Assembly (NCBI GenBank): GCA_944384205.1
Contig: CALWSL010000002.1
Location: 62,001 to 126,000, forward strand
Source of the DNA: an uncultured Acetatifactor sp.
Lineage (GTDB): Bacteria > Bacillota > Clostridia > Lachnospirales > Lachnospiraceae
DNA: 64,000 nucleotides
Reading direction: 5' to 3'
Shown here: positions 17,079 to 26,514 of the stretch, piece after piece
How positions within the stretch are numbered: position 1 is the first letter of the stretch
Layout of the letters: the number at the start of each line of letters is the position of its first letter
Made by a program: the position numbers and the translations under genes
The notes under the pieces: generated by a model
What the model saw: only the letters and a program-made list of their open reading frames with translations
What the model was told of the DNA's origin: nothing
The model's database searches: none

Positions 17079-17972
17079 CTACTGTCTTCCAAAAAAATCC
17101 GCCTTTCTTCCTAAAACGATATTGGAAAAAAATGCCGCCATGCCCCGCTTTGGCTGTCTCTCCGTCTCTTCCCTGTCCAAAAGCCTGCCCGCAATTTTTT
17201 CATATGCCTGGCTTGCTTTTGCATTGGGATTCTGCAAAGATACCGGTGACTGCTGCATGACTGCTTTGGTAAGCTGTACATCCTGCGGCACGCTTCCTAA
17301 ATAAGTCATTGGAATCTTTAAGTATCTTGTAACTACCGCATTCAGTTTATTGAACAGTGCTTCTCCACCATCCGCTTTCTCAACACGATTTGCTATCAGC
17401 TTAACCTTGGTCTCTTCTTCGTTGAACCTTGGATGTCTGTACAAGGTCTTAAGTAAAGAATACGCATCTGTGATAGAAGTCGGTTCCGGAGTTGTCACCA
17501 AAAGTATCTCTCCGCTTGCCACAAGAAACTCCAGCACAGCATCGGCAATACCTGCTCCTGTATCAACAATGATAATATCGGCAATCGAATCCAGCTCCGT
17601 CAGATTTTGTATAATATAACTTAAGTTATCCCTGCTTAGGTTCGACATTCCCGTGATTCCGGAACCTCCTGAGATAAATCCCACATCCATCGGTCCCCAC
17701 GTAATAATCTCTTTAATATTTTTCCCCTGATAAATCAAATCGGAAAGATTATATTTCGGTACCGTACCGAACATAATCTCAATATTAGCCATACCAAAAT
17801 CTGCATCCAGAATCACAACCCGCTTTCCCAGCTTCCGAAATTGAACAGCGAGGTTGATTGCAGTATTTGATTTGCCAACACCACCCTTTCCGCTGGTTAC
17901 AGTCATTACTCTCGCCAACGGTCTGGATACTTTGCCCGCCTTGATAATTCGTAATTGTTCTGCCTGATCCAT
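17079..17972 (-). CDS. flhG: MinD-like ATPase FlhG (YlxH)
   Basis: 297 residues with the deviant Walker A TSGKGGVGKSN (about 27-36), switch regions DADFGMANIE and VDTGAGIADAV, and a C-terminal amphipathic extension that probably binds the membrane. FlhG controls flagellar number and placement by regulating FlhF and the C-ring. The gene follows flhF by 25 bases as in Bacillus. The N-terminal leader DQAEQLR matches the FlhF-activating DQAxxLR motif, which supports the assignment over other MinD/ParA proteins. Confidence 0.95.
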   Translation of the reverse strand: MDQAEQLRIIKAGKVSRPLARVMTVTSGKGGVGKSNTAINLAVQFRKLGKRVVILDADFGMANIEIMFGTVPKYNLSDLIYQGKNIKEIITWGPMDVGFISGGSGITGMSNLSRDNLSYIIQNLTELDSIADIIIVDTGAGIADAVLEFLVASGEILLVTTPEPTSITDAYSLLKTLYRHPRFNEEETKVKLIANRVEKADGGEALFNKLNAVVTRYLKIPMTYLGSVPQDVQLTKAVMQQSPVSLQNPNAKASQAYEKIAGRLLDREETERQPKRGMAAFFSNIVLGRKADFFGRQ

Positions 17973-17997
17973 CTCAGTCCTCCTGTATAAACGAGAA

Positions 17998-19230
17998 TCA
18001 ATGATTCCCTCCCAAAAGCTGTTTCACCATCTTCTGAGCATTGAACCTCTCAATGTCAGCCGGTACATTCTGTCCATTCGTAATATATGCAATCGGTGCA
18101 TCCATACATAGTTTTACATTCAAAAGATTACCTACTGTTGTCGTCTCATCCAGCTTGGTAAATATCAACTGATAATCTGTTATTTTTTTATAATTCTGTG
18201 CAATTTTGAGCAAATCACAATATTTTGTGGTTGCGCTCAACACCAGAAAACTCTCCCGCACAGCCATCTCGTCAATCACATCCAGAATAGACTTCATCTT
18301 CGCAAGCTGTTCCTCATTCTGATGGGAGTGACCCGTTGTATCCAGAAAGATATAATCATACTCGCTAAAATCAACGATTGCCTGACGAAGCTCCTCTTCC
18401 GTATAAATGACGCGGAACGGAACCTCTAAAATATTGGCATAGGTTCTAAGCTGCTCCGCCGCTGCAATCCGGTAGGTGTCTGAAGTAAGCATGGCAATTT
18501 TTTGTTTATCATCCATCACAAAGCTGCTTGCTACCTTTGCGATGGTGGTTGTCTTGCCCACACCGGTAGGACCCATAAATACTATAACCTTTGGTCCATG
18601 CTCTGCAGTAGTGATTCCTTCCGATTTACCAAATTTCAAAATCAGCTTCTGATACACATTTGCCAGAATATAATCAATCGGAATATTCGGTCTCTTTGTC
18701 TTTTCTATCTCCTCCAGAATCTGATTGGCATATTTCTCATCCACTTCATTGTCAATCATGGTATTATATAAAAGACGGATAAATTTCTCCTGCTCCAGAC
18801 TTTCTTTATCCGCTTCTTTTTTTTCAGTCTTTTCAGACGTTTCAACACTATCAGTCTCTGTCTTTTCCTCTTCCTGTTTCGCCTGAGAGCTCTTAAGCTG
18901 CTCCTCTAACAGCTTCTGTAAGCTGTCCAGCTTCTTTTCAATACTCTCTGCATTCATATCCCGGGACGCCTGCTGCATACTCTTGTTGCTGATTGGAGAT
19001 ACCGGCTCATTCGGGTCGACGGTTACCGTTTCCCTGTGAACCTTTGCAATCGTATTCCGCTCCTCCTCCAGCGCTACCGTTACCTCAACAAGCTTGGCAC
19101 AAAACGCTGCAAAAAGTCCTTTTCGCTTAACGTCCTTCACATTCATAATTACTATATTATTGCCCAGCTCTTTTTTTGCAGCCTGAACAGCTTCTTCTTC
19201 TGATTTCCCTACAAACTTCTTAATAACCAT
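17998..19230 (-). CDS. flhF: SRP-type GTPase FlhF
   Basis: 410 residues: a basic N-terminal B domain, an acidic charged linker (about 60-148, rich in Glu/Lys/Thr), and the NG GTPase domain with P-loop GPTGVGKTTT (about 220-229), DTYRIAAAEQLR, FLDTTGH (the position usually DTAGR) and TKLDE. It determines where new flagella assemble. Its start overlaps the flhA stop by one base (TAATG), indicating translational coupling. Confidence 0.96.
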   Translation of the reverse strand: MVIKKFVGKSEEEAVQAAKKELGNNIVIMNVKDVKRKGLFAAFCAKLVEVTVALEEERNTIAKVHRETVTVDPNEPVSPISNKSMQQASRDMNAESIEKKLDSLQKLLEEQLKSSQAKQEEEKTETDSVETSEKTEKKEADKESLEQEKFIRLLYNTMIDNEVDEKYANQILEEIEKTKRPNIPIDYILANVYQKLILKFGKSEGITTAEHGPKVIVFMGPTGVGKTTTIAKVASSFVMDDKQKIAMLTSDTYRIAAAEQLRTYANILEVPFRVIYTEEELRQAIVDFSEYDYIFLDTTGHSHQNEEQLAKMKSILDVIDEMAVRESFLVLSATTKYCDLLKIAQNYKKITDYQLIFTKLDETTTVGNLLNVKLCMDAPIAYITNGQNVPADIERFNAQKMVKQLLGGNH

Positions 19231-21269
19231 TATGCTGTCACCATCCCAACTGACTGTAATTCTACATTTGATTCTACCTCATTGTAAGAAACCACAACCA
19301 GATCCCTGTAATAATCCTCTGTCAACCGCTTAAAATACATTCTCACAATCGGAGATGTAATTACAATTGGATTCTTGCCCAGATTTTCCAATTTCTTAAC
19401 TTCTTTGCCTACGGAGTCAATAATTGCTCTCGACCTTGCAGGATCCAAATTTATGAATGCCCCCGTCTCCGTCTGCTTCACGCTTCCCATGATCTCCTGC
19501 TCCACCTTAGGATCCAAAGTTACCACGCTTGTAGTCTCATGAGAAGGAAAATACTTGGTAGAAATTGCCCTCTTCAAGCTTTGTCTTACATATTCCGTAA
19601 GAATATCCGTATCTCTTGTAGTAGGGGCATAATCCGCCAAAGTCTCTGTAATCGTCAAAAGATCTCTGATGGAAATCCCCTCTTTCAGCAGATTCTGAAG
19701 CACCTTCTGTATTTCGCCAAGTCCAAGCTGCTTTGGTATCAGTTCCTCCACCAGAGAAGGATTTGTCTCCTTTAAATTGTTGATAAGGTTCTGCACATCC
19801 TGACGGGTCAAAAGCTCCGCTATATGCTGACGGATAATCTCTGTCAGATGTGTTGCAATAATCGAAGGCGGGTCTACTACCGTATACCCCAGACTCTCCG
19901 CCCGCTCTCTCTGTCCCTCGGTAATCCAGATGGCAGGCAGATGGAAGGAGGGTTCAAAGGTAGGAATACCTGTTATCTCCTCTTCCACATATCCGGGATT
20001 CATCGCCATATAGTGATCAAAGAGTATCTCTCCCTCACTGACCTGAACCCCCTTTATCTTGATAATATACTGATTGGGATTCAGCTGAATATTATCCCTG
20101 AGACGAATAATCGGCACCACGGTTCCCAGCTCCAGAGCAATCTGCCTTCTAATCATTACCACTCGGTCTAACAAATCTCCCCCTTGATTGACATCTGCCA
20201 GAGGAATAATTCCATAACCGAACTCCAGCTCAATCGGATCCACCTGCAACAAGCTGTTGACATTTTCAGGCTGCCTGATTTCCTCTGCGGCAGCTTCTTC
20301 CGTATCAACCTCCTGTTCAATCTTGGACGTCTCAATCGTACCCTGAATGTTTCTTGCCACTATAATAAATACAAGTCCGAGTCCTACGAAAACAACGGTA
20401 TTCAACTCTGTCACAAAACCAAGTATTGCAAGCATGGCTCCCACAAGATAAAGCACCTTGGGAATACCAAACAACTGACTGATTAAGGTAGTACCAAAAT
20501 CAGCATCCTTACTTCCTTTCGTAATGAGAATACCAGTGGCAAGTGAAATCATCAGGGATGGAATCTGGCTTACCAGACCGTCACCGATTGTCAGAATTAC
20601 ATACTTGTTAACAGCCGCAGTAAAATCAAGTCCCTGTCTGGTCACACCCATGATAAGACCGCCGACAATATTGATTACCGTAATAATCAGACCTGCAATC
20701 GCATCTCCCTTAACATATTTTACGGCACCATCCATGGAGCCGAAGAAGTTTGCTTCCTCCTGGATTTTTTCTCGACGCTTTTTTGCTTCTGCATCCGTAA
20801 TAGCACCTGTATTTAAGTCGGCGTCAATAGCCATCTGCTTACCGGGCATTGCATCCAGTGTAAATCTTGCAGTAACCTCTGAAACACGTTCAGAACCTTT
20901 ATTAATCACAAGAAACTGAATCAGAATCAGAATGATAAATATGATAGCGCCGATAACTAAGTCTCCGCCGCCTACATACTCACCAAAAGTCTGTACAACA
21001 TTACCTGCATCCCCATCACGAAGAATCAGTCTTGTTGAAGACACATTCAGCGCAATTCGGAAAATTGTAGTGAACAGCAGCATGGTGGGATAAAAGGACA
21101 TATCCAGAACTTCTTTGCTAAACATTGTACCGAAAAGAATCGTCAATGACAAAGCGATATTGATAGCAAGAAGAATATCCAAAAGCCATGACGGAATCGA
21201 TATAATAAACATTAATATCGCGGTCATCAGATATATCGCTACTCCTAAATCCGCTTTTTTAACCTGCAT
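19230..21269 (-). CDS. flhA: Flagellar type III export gate protein FlhA
   Basis: 679 residues, normal length. The N-terminal half carries about eight membrane helices, and the FHIPEP-type loop includes FTLDAMPGKQMAIDADLNTG. The C-terminal cytosolic domain forms the nonameric ring that receives chaperone-substrate complexes. It follows flhB by 33 bases and overlaps the flhF start. Confidence 0.98.
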   Translation of the reverse strand: MQVKKADLGVAIYLMTAILMFIISIPSWLLDILLAINIALSLTILFGTMFSKEVLDMSFYPTMLLFTTIFRIALNVSSTRLILRDGDAGNVVQTFGEYVGGGDLVIGAIIFIILILIQFLVINKGSERVSEVTARFTLDAMPGKQMAIDADLNTGAITDAEAKKRREKIQEEANFFGSMDGAVKYVKGDAIAGLIITVINIVGGLIMGVTRQGLDFTAAVNKYVILTIGDGLVSQIPSLMISLATGILITKGSKDADFGTTLISQLFGIPKVLYLVGAMLAILGFVTELNTVVFVGLGLVFIIVARNIQGTIETSKIEQEVDTEEAAAEEIRQPENVNSLLQVDPIELEFGYGIIPLADVNQGGDLLDRVVMIRRQIALELGTVVPIIRLRDNIQLNPNQYIIKIKGVQVSEGEILFDHYMAMNPGYVEEEITGIPTFEPSFHLPAIWITEGQRERAESLGYTVVDPPSIIATHLTEIIRQHIAELLTRQDVQNLINNLKETNPSLVEELIPKQLGLGEIQKVLQNLLKEGISIRDLLTITETLADYAPTTRDTDILTEYVRQSLKRAISTKYFPSHETTSVVTLDPKVEQEIMGSVKQTETGAFINLDPARSRAIIDSVGKEVKKLENLGKNPIVITSPIVRMYFKRLTEDYYRDLVVVSYNEVESNVELQSVGMVTA

Positions 21270-21302
21270 GTTCTCAATCCTTTCTCTTAAATATTAGTTT
21301 CT

Positions 21303-22415
21303 CTATACTTTCCCCTGTAAATGATATACAAACGCCAGCACCTCCGCCACCGCCTGATACAACTCCGGCGGTACGGCCTGTCCGACATCCACATTGGCAT
21401 AAAGCATACGGGCAAGAGGTTTATTTTCTACAATTTCAATATGGTTTTCCTTCGCCACTTCTTTGATACGGGCAGCAAGATAATCTTCCCCTTTGGCAAT
21501 TACAATGGGAGCATCCGCCACATCCGGATCATATTTGATAGCCACGGCATAATGCGTCGGATTTGTAATAACAACATCTGCCTGCGGCAGATTCTGCATC
21601 ATACGACGCTGGGAAGCCTCTCTCATCTTCTGCCGGATCCTGCCCTTCACCTGAGGATCTCCTTCCGTCTGCTTATACTCTTCCTTTACTTCCTGCTTCG
21701 TCATTCGCATATCACGTTTAAATTTAATCTTCTGAAATGCAAAATCACCCAGCGCAATAATCATGTACACCATTGCAATACGGATACCCAAATCCGTAAC
21801 GGTTTCGGCGAGCAGACCCAACGCCTGCATGAGCGGCATGTCATATAGTGAAAATAACAGTATCCACTTGTCCTCCAGATAATTATAACAGATATAAACA
21901 ATCAAGCCAATCTTTGCAATGGATTTTATCAGTTCCATAACCGCATTCACCGAAAAAATCCTCTTAAAGCCCGAAATAGGATTCAATCTGTTAAACTTCG
22001 GTTTTAACGGTTTTCCTGTAGGCTTCCATTTGACCTGCACCACTTCGCTCAGGAAAGCAATTATAACGCCCACCAGCAATATCGGCGCCATAATAATAAG
22101 CGACTGTAAAATCATCTCCCGATACACCAGACGGGTGTCAGTCTGAGGCATATAACCATTCCAAAAAGTCACTATCCCGGGTATTTGATTATAGATATCT
22201 GAAAACAGGGCAAGAAACTGGTTTCCCATGTTTCCCACCCATAACTTTAATGCCAGAAACAGAGCGAGAATTCCCATAGCATTGGCAATCTCTCTGCTCT
22301 TTGCAACCTGACCTTCTTTTCGGGCGTCGCTCAGCTTTTTCTCAGTAGCAGGTTCTGTTTTTTCTCCGCCCTGACCCTCTGCTGCAAAAAATTGCAGATT
22401 ATATTCCAAAATCAC
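21303..22415 (-). CDS. flhB: Flagellar export switch protein FlhB
   Basis: 370 residues with four membrane helices and a cytosolic C-terminal domain that contains the autocleavage motif NPTH (Asn285-His288, in VVITNPTHYAVAIKYD). Self-cleavage at this site switches export from rod/hook to filament substrates. The N-terminus (GEKTEPATEKKLSDARKEGQ) is classical for the family. The gene follows fliR by 15 bases. Confidence 0.98.
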   Translation of the reverse strand: MILEYNLQFFAAEGQGGEKTEPATEKKLSDARKEGQVAKSREIANAMGILALFLALKLWVGNMGNQFLALFSDIYNQIPGIVTFWNGYMPQTDTRLVYREMILQSLIIMAPILLVGVIIAFLSEVVQVKWKPTGKPLKPKFNRLNPISGFKRIFSVNAVMELIKSIAKIGLIVYICYNYLEDKWILLFSLYDMPLMQALGLLAETVTDLGIRIAMVYMIIALGDFAFQKIKFKRDMRMTKQEVKEEYKQTEGDPQVKGRIRQKMREASQRRMMQNLPQADVVITNPTHYAVAIKYDPDVADAPIVIAKGEDYLAARIKEVAKENHIEIVENKPLARMLYANVDVGQAVPPELYQAVAEVLAFVYHLQGKV

Positions 22416-22430
22416 TTATAAGCTCCTAAC

Positions 22431-23216
22431 TCAAGGCATGATATCTCCCACAAAGCCTGATATCATTGTTTGTATCTCCGTAAATATGAAATCGGCGGCT
22501 CCTGACAGCATTCCTGCCGTAAAAAACATAACCGAAACTCCCACAACAATCTTTAACTGAATACCAACTGAAAACATATTCATCTGAGGCGACACCTTTG
22601 CAAGCACACCCAATATCGCATCCAGCAAAAGAATAACGCAAAATACCGGCAGCACGATTCTGAAACCGATAATGATATAATCACCCATAAAAGTGACCAC
22701 CGTATCCACTAAGGAGTCTGTTCGGAACACTGCTCCGTTTACCGGAATTAAGACAAAGGTATCTGCCAGAGCGCCAAGCAAATAGCGATACATTCCGGAA
22801 GCAATCAGCATCATCATTAATATGTACTGATAAAAGGCTCCGGTAATACTGGTAGTCTGGTTTGTCGCCGGATCCATCAGGGTAGCCATGGAAAGCCCCG
22901 TCGCCATATCAATTACCGAACCGGCAAAATTCACAATGGAGGTACAAATATTCGCGCCAAACCCTATAATAAGCCCTGTAGCCGCTTCCTTTATAACCGC
23001 CAGAGCATACTCCAAAACAGTTTCACAAACAATGACATCCGCAGGAGACAAAACCTGGTATAATAACATCGCCGTAAAAATACTGATACCTATTTTTACC
23101 CTGCCGGGTGTATTTGTCATCCCAAAAAAAGGGGAAATAAACACAAAGCAGGATACTCTGGTTAAAATCAGCAAAAAATACTCCAAATCATATATTGAAA
23201 AAGAAACGTCAATCAT
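22431..23216 (-). CDS. fliR: Flagellar export gate protein FliR
   Basis: 261 residues, with about six hydrophobic segments and no catalytic motif, as expected for FliR, part of the FliPQR export pore. The family features TNTPGRVKIGISIF near the N-terminus and GFRIVLPVFCVILLLDAILG in the middle are visible. It lies between fliQ and flhB in the standard order, 13 bases after fliQ. Confidence 0.96.
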   Translation of the reverse strand: MIDVSFSIYDLEYFLLILTRVSCFVFISPFFGMTNTPGRVKIGISIFTAMLLYQVLSPADVIVCETVLEYALAVIKEAATGLIIGFGANICTSIVNFAGSVIDMATGLSMATLMDPATNQTTSITGAFYQYILMMMLIASGMYRYLLGALADTFVLIPVNGAVFRTDSLVDTVVTFMGDYIIIGFRIVLPVFCVILLLDAILGVLAKVSPQMNMFSVGIQLKIVVGVSVMFFTAGMLSGAADFIFTEIQTMISGFVGDIMP

Positions 23217-23229
23217 ATATCACGCACCG

Positions 23230-23502
23230 TTATCTATGTATGTACAGACTGAAGCTGGACCATAGCTCAGTGGAATACTCCACCATTACCTGCATCATCC
23301 ATGGTCCCAATATTATCAATGCCAAAAATACACAGACAATCTTCGGAACAAATGTCAGCGTCTGCTCCTGAATAGAGGTAACCGTCTGAAAAATACTAAT
23401 TACAAGACCGATACATAAAGACACTAACAGTATCGGCAACGATACCTCAAGTATAATATATAATGCAGTTCTTGCAATATCGGCAACCGCTTCTATCGTC
23501 AT
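23230..23502 (-). CDS. fliQ: Flagellar export gate protein FliQ
   Basis: 90 residues with two membrane helices (about 14-37 and 50-75) and the family phrase SIFQTVTSIQEQTLTFVPKI between them. It is a component of the FliPQR pore in the basal body. Flanked by fliP and fliR. Confidence 0.97.
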   Translation of the reverse strand: MTIEAVADIARTALYIILEVSLPILLVSLCIGLVISIFQTVTSIQEQTLTFVPKIVCVFLALIILGPWMMQVMVEYSTELWSSFSLYIHR

Positions 23503-23528
23503 ATTTCCACTTCCTCTCTTCTGTTATG

Positions 23529-24392
23529 TCAATAGAATGTCTGTACAAGATTTCCGATAATCAATGCCCATCCATCTGCCAGAACAAAAAGCAATATTTT
23601 AAACGGCATGGAAATCATAGTCGGCGGCAGCATCATCATACCCATACTCATCAATGTAGACGCGACTACCATATCAATAATAAGGAACGGAATATAAATC
23701 ATAAATCCTATCCAAAACGCAGTGCGTAACTCACTGACCATAAAGCTTGGAATCAAAACAGAATCCGGTATTGTCTCAATATCACCGTCCCATTCCAATC
23801 CGGCAATATCCATAAACAATTCTACATCCTTTAATTGTGTCTGGGGATACATAAACTCCCTTATCGGCTCCATTGCCGCTTCCACAAACTCCTCCTGATC
23901 AATTTCTCCATTTTCAAAAGGAACGTACGCCTCTTCATAGACAGCAGTAATCGTCGGTTCCATAATAAAAAATGTCAGTATCAGCGCAAGCCCGATAAGA
24001 ATCTGATTCGGAGGTGCAGTCTGCGTATTCAGCGCAGACCGGGTAAAATGCAATACAATGATAATCCTGGTAAAGGATGTCATCATGATAATCAGGGTCG
24101 GCGCAATGGAAATCAGGGTCAAAATAATCAGAATCCTGAGTGAACCATTTAACTCACCATTCCCGTCATTATAGGTAATACTCACTACGTTTCCGGTATT
24201 CGGCTGATAAATCTCTTCCGGCGTCTCCGCTGTTCCCGCTTCATTATATATTGTGGAGATATCTGTTTCTCCCGTCAAATGCGTTTCTGCCGCCTGTACC
24301 GGTATATCTCTTAGAATACACAATATGCCTACCGTAACCAGCAGGCATATTGTTATTATAATCTGTTTTCCAGCAAACATTTTATTTTTCAT
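23529..24392 (-). CDS. fliP: Flagellar export gate protein FliP
   Basis: 287 residues with a cleavable signal-like N-terminal helix (about 10-34), then three to four further helices. Family landmarks include APTLIIMMTSFTRIIIVLHF, QTAPPNQILIGLALILTFF and the C-terminal MGMMMLPPTMISMPFKILLF. It forms the core of the export pore. It follows fliO by six bases. Confidence 0.98.
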   Translation of the reverse strand: MKNKMFAGKQIIITICLLVTVGILCILRDIPVQAAETHLTGETDISTIYNEAGTAETPEEIYQPNTGNVVSITYNDGNGELNGSLRILIILTLISIAPTLIIMMTSFTRIIIVLHFTRSALNTQTAPPNQILIGLALILTFFIMEPTITAVYEEAYVPFENGEIDQEEFVEAAMEPIREFMYPQTQLKDVELFMDIAGLEWDGDIETIPDSVLIPSFMVSELRTAFWIGFMIYIPFLIIDMVVASTLMSMGMMMLPPTMISMPFKILLFVLADGWALIIGNLVQTFY

Positions 24393-24398
24393 ACGTAA

Positions 24399-24776
24399 TT
24401 ATTCCTTCGGTTTGCTTGCATTACTGGAATCCTTTTTTATAACCTTATCGAACAGTTCCTTGAAATTTGTGCCGCCGTTTAAGCTGGTAATTTCTGTCAA
24501 TTGTTCTTTCGGTATCTCTCCCAGCATGGTTACCGTGTCCTTACACACAGCTATCGCCATGTAGGTTTTGCCAATCCGTACAAGCTGAATATACTTGTTA
24601 TTACTGATACGGGCGGTTTCCATCACTTCGATGTTACAATTCACACCCTGCTGCTTCTGATAATTTGCAATCCATTTTGTGGTCAGCGCTGTTACCGCAA
24701 GCACTAACACAAATACCAGCAGCACAGTAATAAGCTGGGCATAACTGTTACCTCTGCCGTTCAATAGAATCATCAT
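24399..24776 (-). CDS. fliO: Flagellar biosynthesis protein FliO (FliZ-type)
   Basis: 125 residues: one N-terminal membrane helix (about 14-36) and a small cytosolic beta domain (IEVMETARISNNKYIQLVRI...MAIAV) typical of FliO. It helps FliP assemble. The start overlaps the cheY stop (TAATG), and it directly precedes fliP as in Bacillus (there named FliZ/FliO). Confidence 0.88.
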   Translation of the reverse strand: MMILLNGRGNSYAQLITVLLVFVLVLAVTALTTKWIANYQKQQGVNCNIEVMETARISNNKYIQLVRIGKTYMAIAVCKDTVTMLGEIPKEQLTEITSLNGGTNFKELFDKVIKKDSSNASKPKE

Positions 24777-25138
24777 TAACCGACTACCTTCTTCACTGCT
24801 TCGATAACACGTTCTGCCTGAAAGGGTTTCACAATAAAGTCCTTTGCACCAGCCTGAATGGATTCAATAACCATTGCCTGCTGTCCCATTGCAGAACACA
24901 TAATAACCAATGCACTGCCATCCAGCTTCTTAATCTCTTTCAACGCCTGAATGCCGTCCATCTCAGGCATCGTGATATCCATGAGAACGAGATCCGGATT
25001 TAACTCCTTGTACTTTTCTATAGCCTTCTGCCCATTTTCAGCTTCACCCGCTACGTTATAACCATTCTTGGTAAGGATATCCTTAATCATCATTCTCATA
25101 AACGCTGCATCATCGCATATCAAGATATTCTTTGCCAT
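24776..25138 (-). CDS. cheY: Chemotaxis response regulator CheY
   Basis: About 120 residues, a single receiver domain: acidic pair in ILICDDAAFMR, phospho-acceptor Asp in VLMDITMPEMDG, Thr/Ser at CSAMGQ and Lys in IVKPFQ. Phosphorylated by CheA, it acts on FliM and FliY at the motor. The ATG at 25138 is chosen because the GGAGG lies inside the codons after the upstream ATG at 25153. It lies 20 bases after fliY. Confidence 0.97.
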   Translation of the reverse strand: MAKNILICDDAAFMRMMIKDILTKNGYNVAGEAENGQKAIEKYKELNPDLVLMDITMPEMDGIQALKEIKKLDGSALVIMCSAMGQQAMVIESIQAGAKDFIVKPFQAERVIEAVKKVVG

Positions 25139-25173
25139 AATTCTTTCCTCCATTTACTGTTATGGTATCTATT

Positions 25174-26511
25174 CTATTTTATAATTTCAGTTACTCTTAC
25201 ACCAAAGCTTTCTTCAATAACTACTACCTCGCCTTTGGCTACAAACTTTCCGTTCACAAGAACATCTATCGGTTCACCGGCTATGCGGTCCAGCTCAATA
25301 ATTGTTCCCGGTGCAAACTCAAGAATTTCCGAAATGGACTTACTTGTACGTCCAAGTTCTACAGTAACTTCCAACGGCACATCCATAATAATTCCAATAT
25401 TTTCCTGTCCCGGAATACTTTCCAGATTGTTGGAAAAATTTTGAAATTGCGCAGGCTGAACATTTACGTTCTGCATATTCATCTGCGGCATAGATGCCAT
25501 GGGATTCATACCGTTCATCATCTGGTTTGTTCCCATGCCGTTCATCATCTGATTCATTCCCATACCATTCATCATCTGATTCATTCCCATACCATTCATC
25601 ATTGGATTCATTCCCATCTGATTCATATTCATCTGACCATTCATATTCATAGAATTCATTCCCATGGTATTCATTTGTCCCATGGAAGAATCCTGTATAT
25701 TCCCCATCGGTGCTGCCTGTTGGGAAACAGGTGCAGGCTCCGGGGCAGGCGCAGAATCAGATGCTGCGGATTCACCCGTCTGTGTGCCAATAAATGTCTC
25801 TACAATCTTGCGGGCAAATTCTATCGGATACAGCTGCATAATTGTACTGTCTACAAAATCATCAATCTGCATACGAAAGGCTATCTTTACAAAGGTTCCT
25901 CCCAAAAACGGAGATACTTCCTCTCCCGATTTATACTGTGTCAAATCCAGCAATGTAGCGTCGGGCGGACTGATATCAATCATTGTGTTAAGCATGGTAG
26001 AAAGCGATGTCGCCGCCGAACCCATCATCTGATTCATTGCTTCGGATATCGCACTTAAATGTAACTCACCCAGCTCCACATCTGTATTAGTTCCGTCACC
26101 ACCCATCATTAAATCGGTGATTACTTTAACATCCTGTTCTTTTAAGACAAGAATATTGGTACCGTCCAAGCCCTGTGTGTATTTAATCTGTATAAATACG
26201 CAGGGTCTTTCATAATCCTCTAATAAGGTACTCCAGGTTGCCAGCTTAACAACCGGCGTTGTAATATTTACTTTTCTATTAACCAGCGAAAACAATGTAG
26301 TCGCGGAAGAACCCATACTGATATTGGCAACCTCACCAATCGCATCCCTCTCTACATCGGACAATAATCCCTCGTCCACTTCCGTTTTCTGTACTGTATT
26401 GTCCGGGGTTTCTCCCCCTTCCTCTGATACATCGGATAATACCTCATCCGAAATATCCATACCGCTAAGTAATGCCTGTATCTCGTCCTGAGACAACATT
26501 CCGCCATCCAT
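25174..26511 (-). CDS. fliY: Flagellar motor switch / CheY-P phosphatase FliY with Met/Asn-rich linker
   Basis: 445 residues. The N-terminal CheY-P-binding peptide [12 protein letters not shown] is followed by a CheC-like phosphatase domain (about 48-240) with two active sites, Glu60/Asn63 ([13 protein letters not shown]) and Glu157/Asn160 ([12 protein letters not shown]). A long linker (242-355) and a C-terminal SpoA/FliN domain (about 370-445, [20 protein letters not shown]) complete it. It forms the C-ring with FliM and dephosphorylates CheY-P. The linker is remarkable: Met/Asn/Gly repeats of nine residues. Confidence 0.96.
   Translation of the reverse strand: MDGGMLSQDEIQALLSGMDISDEVLSDVSEEGGETPDNTVQKTEVDEGLLSDVERDAIGEVANISMGSSATTLFSLVNRKVNITTPVVKLATWSTLLEDYERPCVFIQIKYTQGLDGTNILVLKEQDVKVITDLMMGGDGTNTDVELGELHLSAISEAMNQMMGSAATSLSTMLNTMIDISPPDATLLDLTQYKSGEEVSPFLGGTFVKIAFRMQIDDFVDSTIMQLYPIEFARKIVETFIGTQTGESAASDSAPAPEPAPVSQQAAPMGNIQDSSMGQMNTMGMNSMNMNGQMNMNQMGMNPMMNGMGMNQMMNGMGMNQMMNGMGTNQMMNGMNPMASMPQMNMQNVNVQPAQFQNFSNNLESIPGQENIGIIMDVPLEVTVELGRTSKSISEILEFAPGTIIELDRIAGEPIDVLVNGKFVAKGEVVVIEESFGVRVTEIIK
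25474..25707 (-). repeat. Met/Asn/Gly-rich tandem repeats in the FliY linker
   Basis: Residues about 269-346 of FliY are dominated by Met, Asn and Gly. The regular core (25507-25611) encodes four copies of a nine-residue unit close to MNQMMNGMG, that is 27-base tandem repeats. It reads as a periodic array in the DNA but stays in frame with fliY, so it is coding sequence and not CRISPR. Confidence 0.85.
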
Positions 26512-26514
26512 AGC

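Noticed and set aside
25507-25611. Array of 27-base repeats, CRISPR-like at first sight
   Set aside because: Repeats adjoin without spacers and stay in frame in fliY.
25162-26058. 298-codon plus-strand frame very rich in His and Ile
   Set aside because: Antisense shadow of the Met-rich repeats of fliY.
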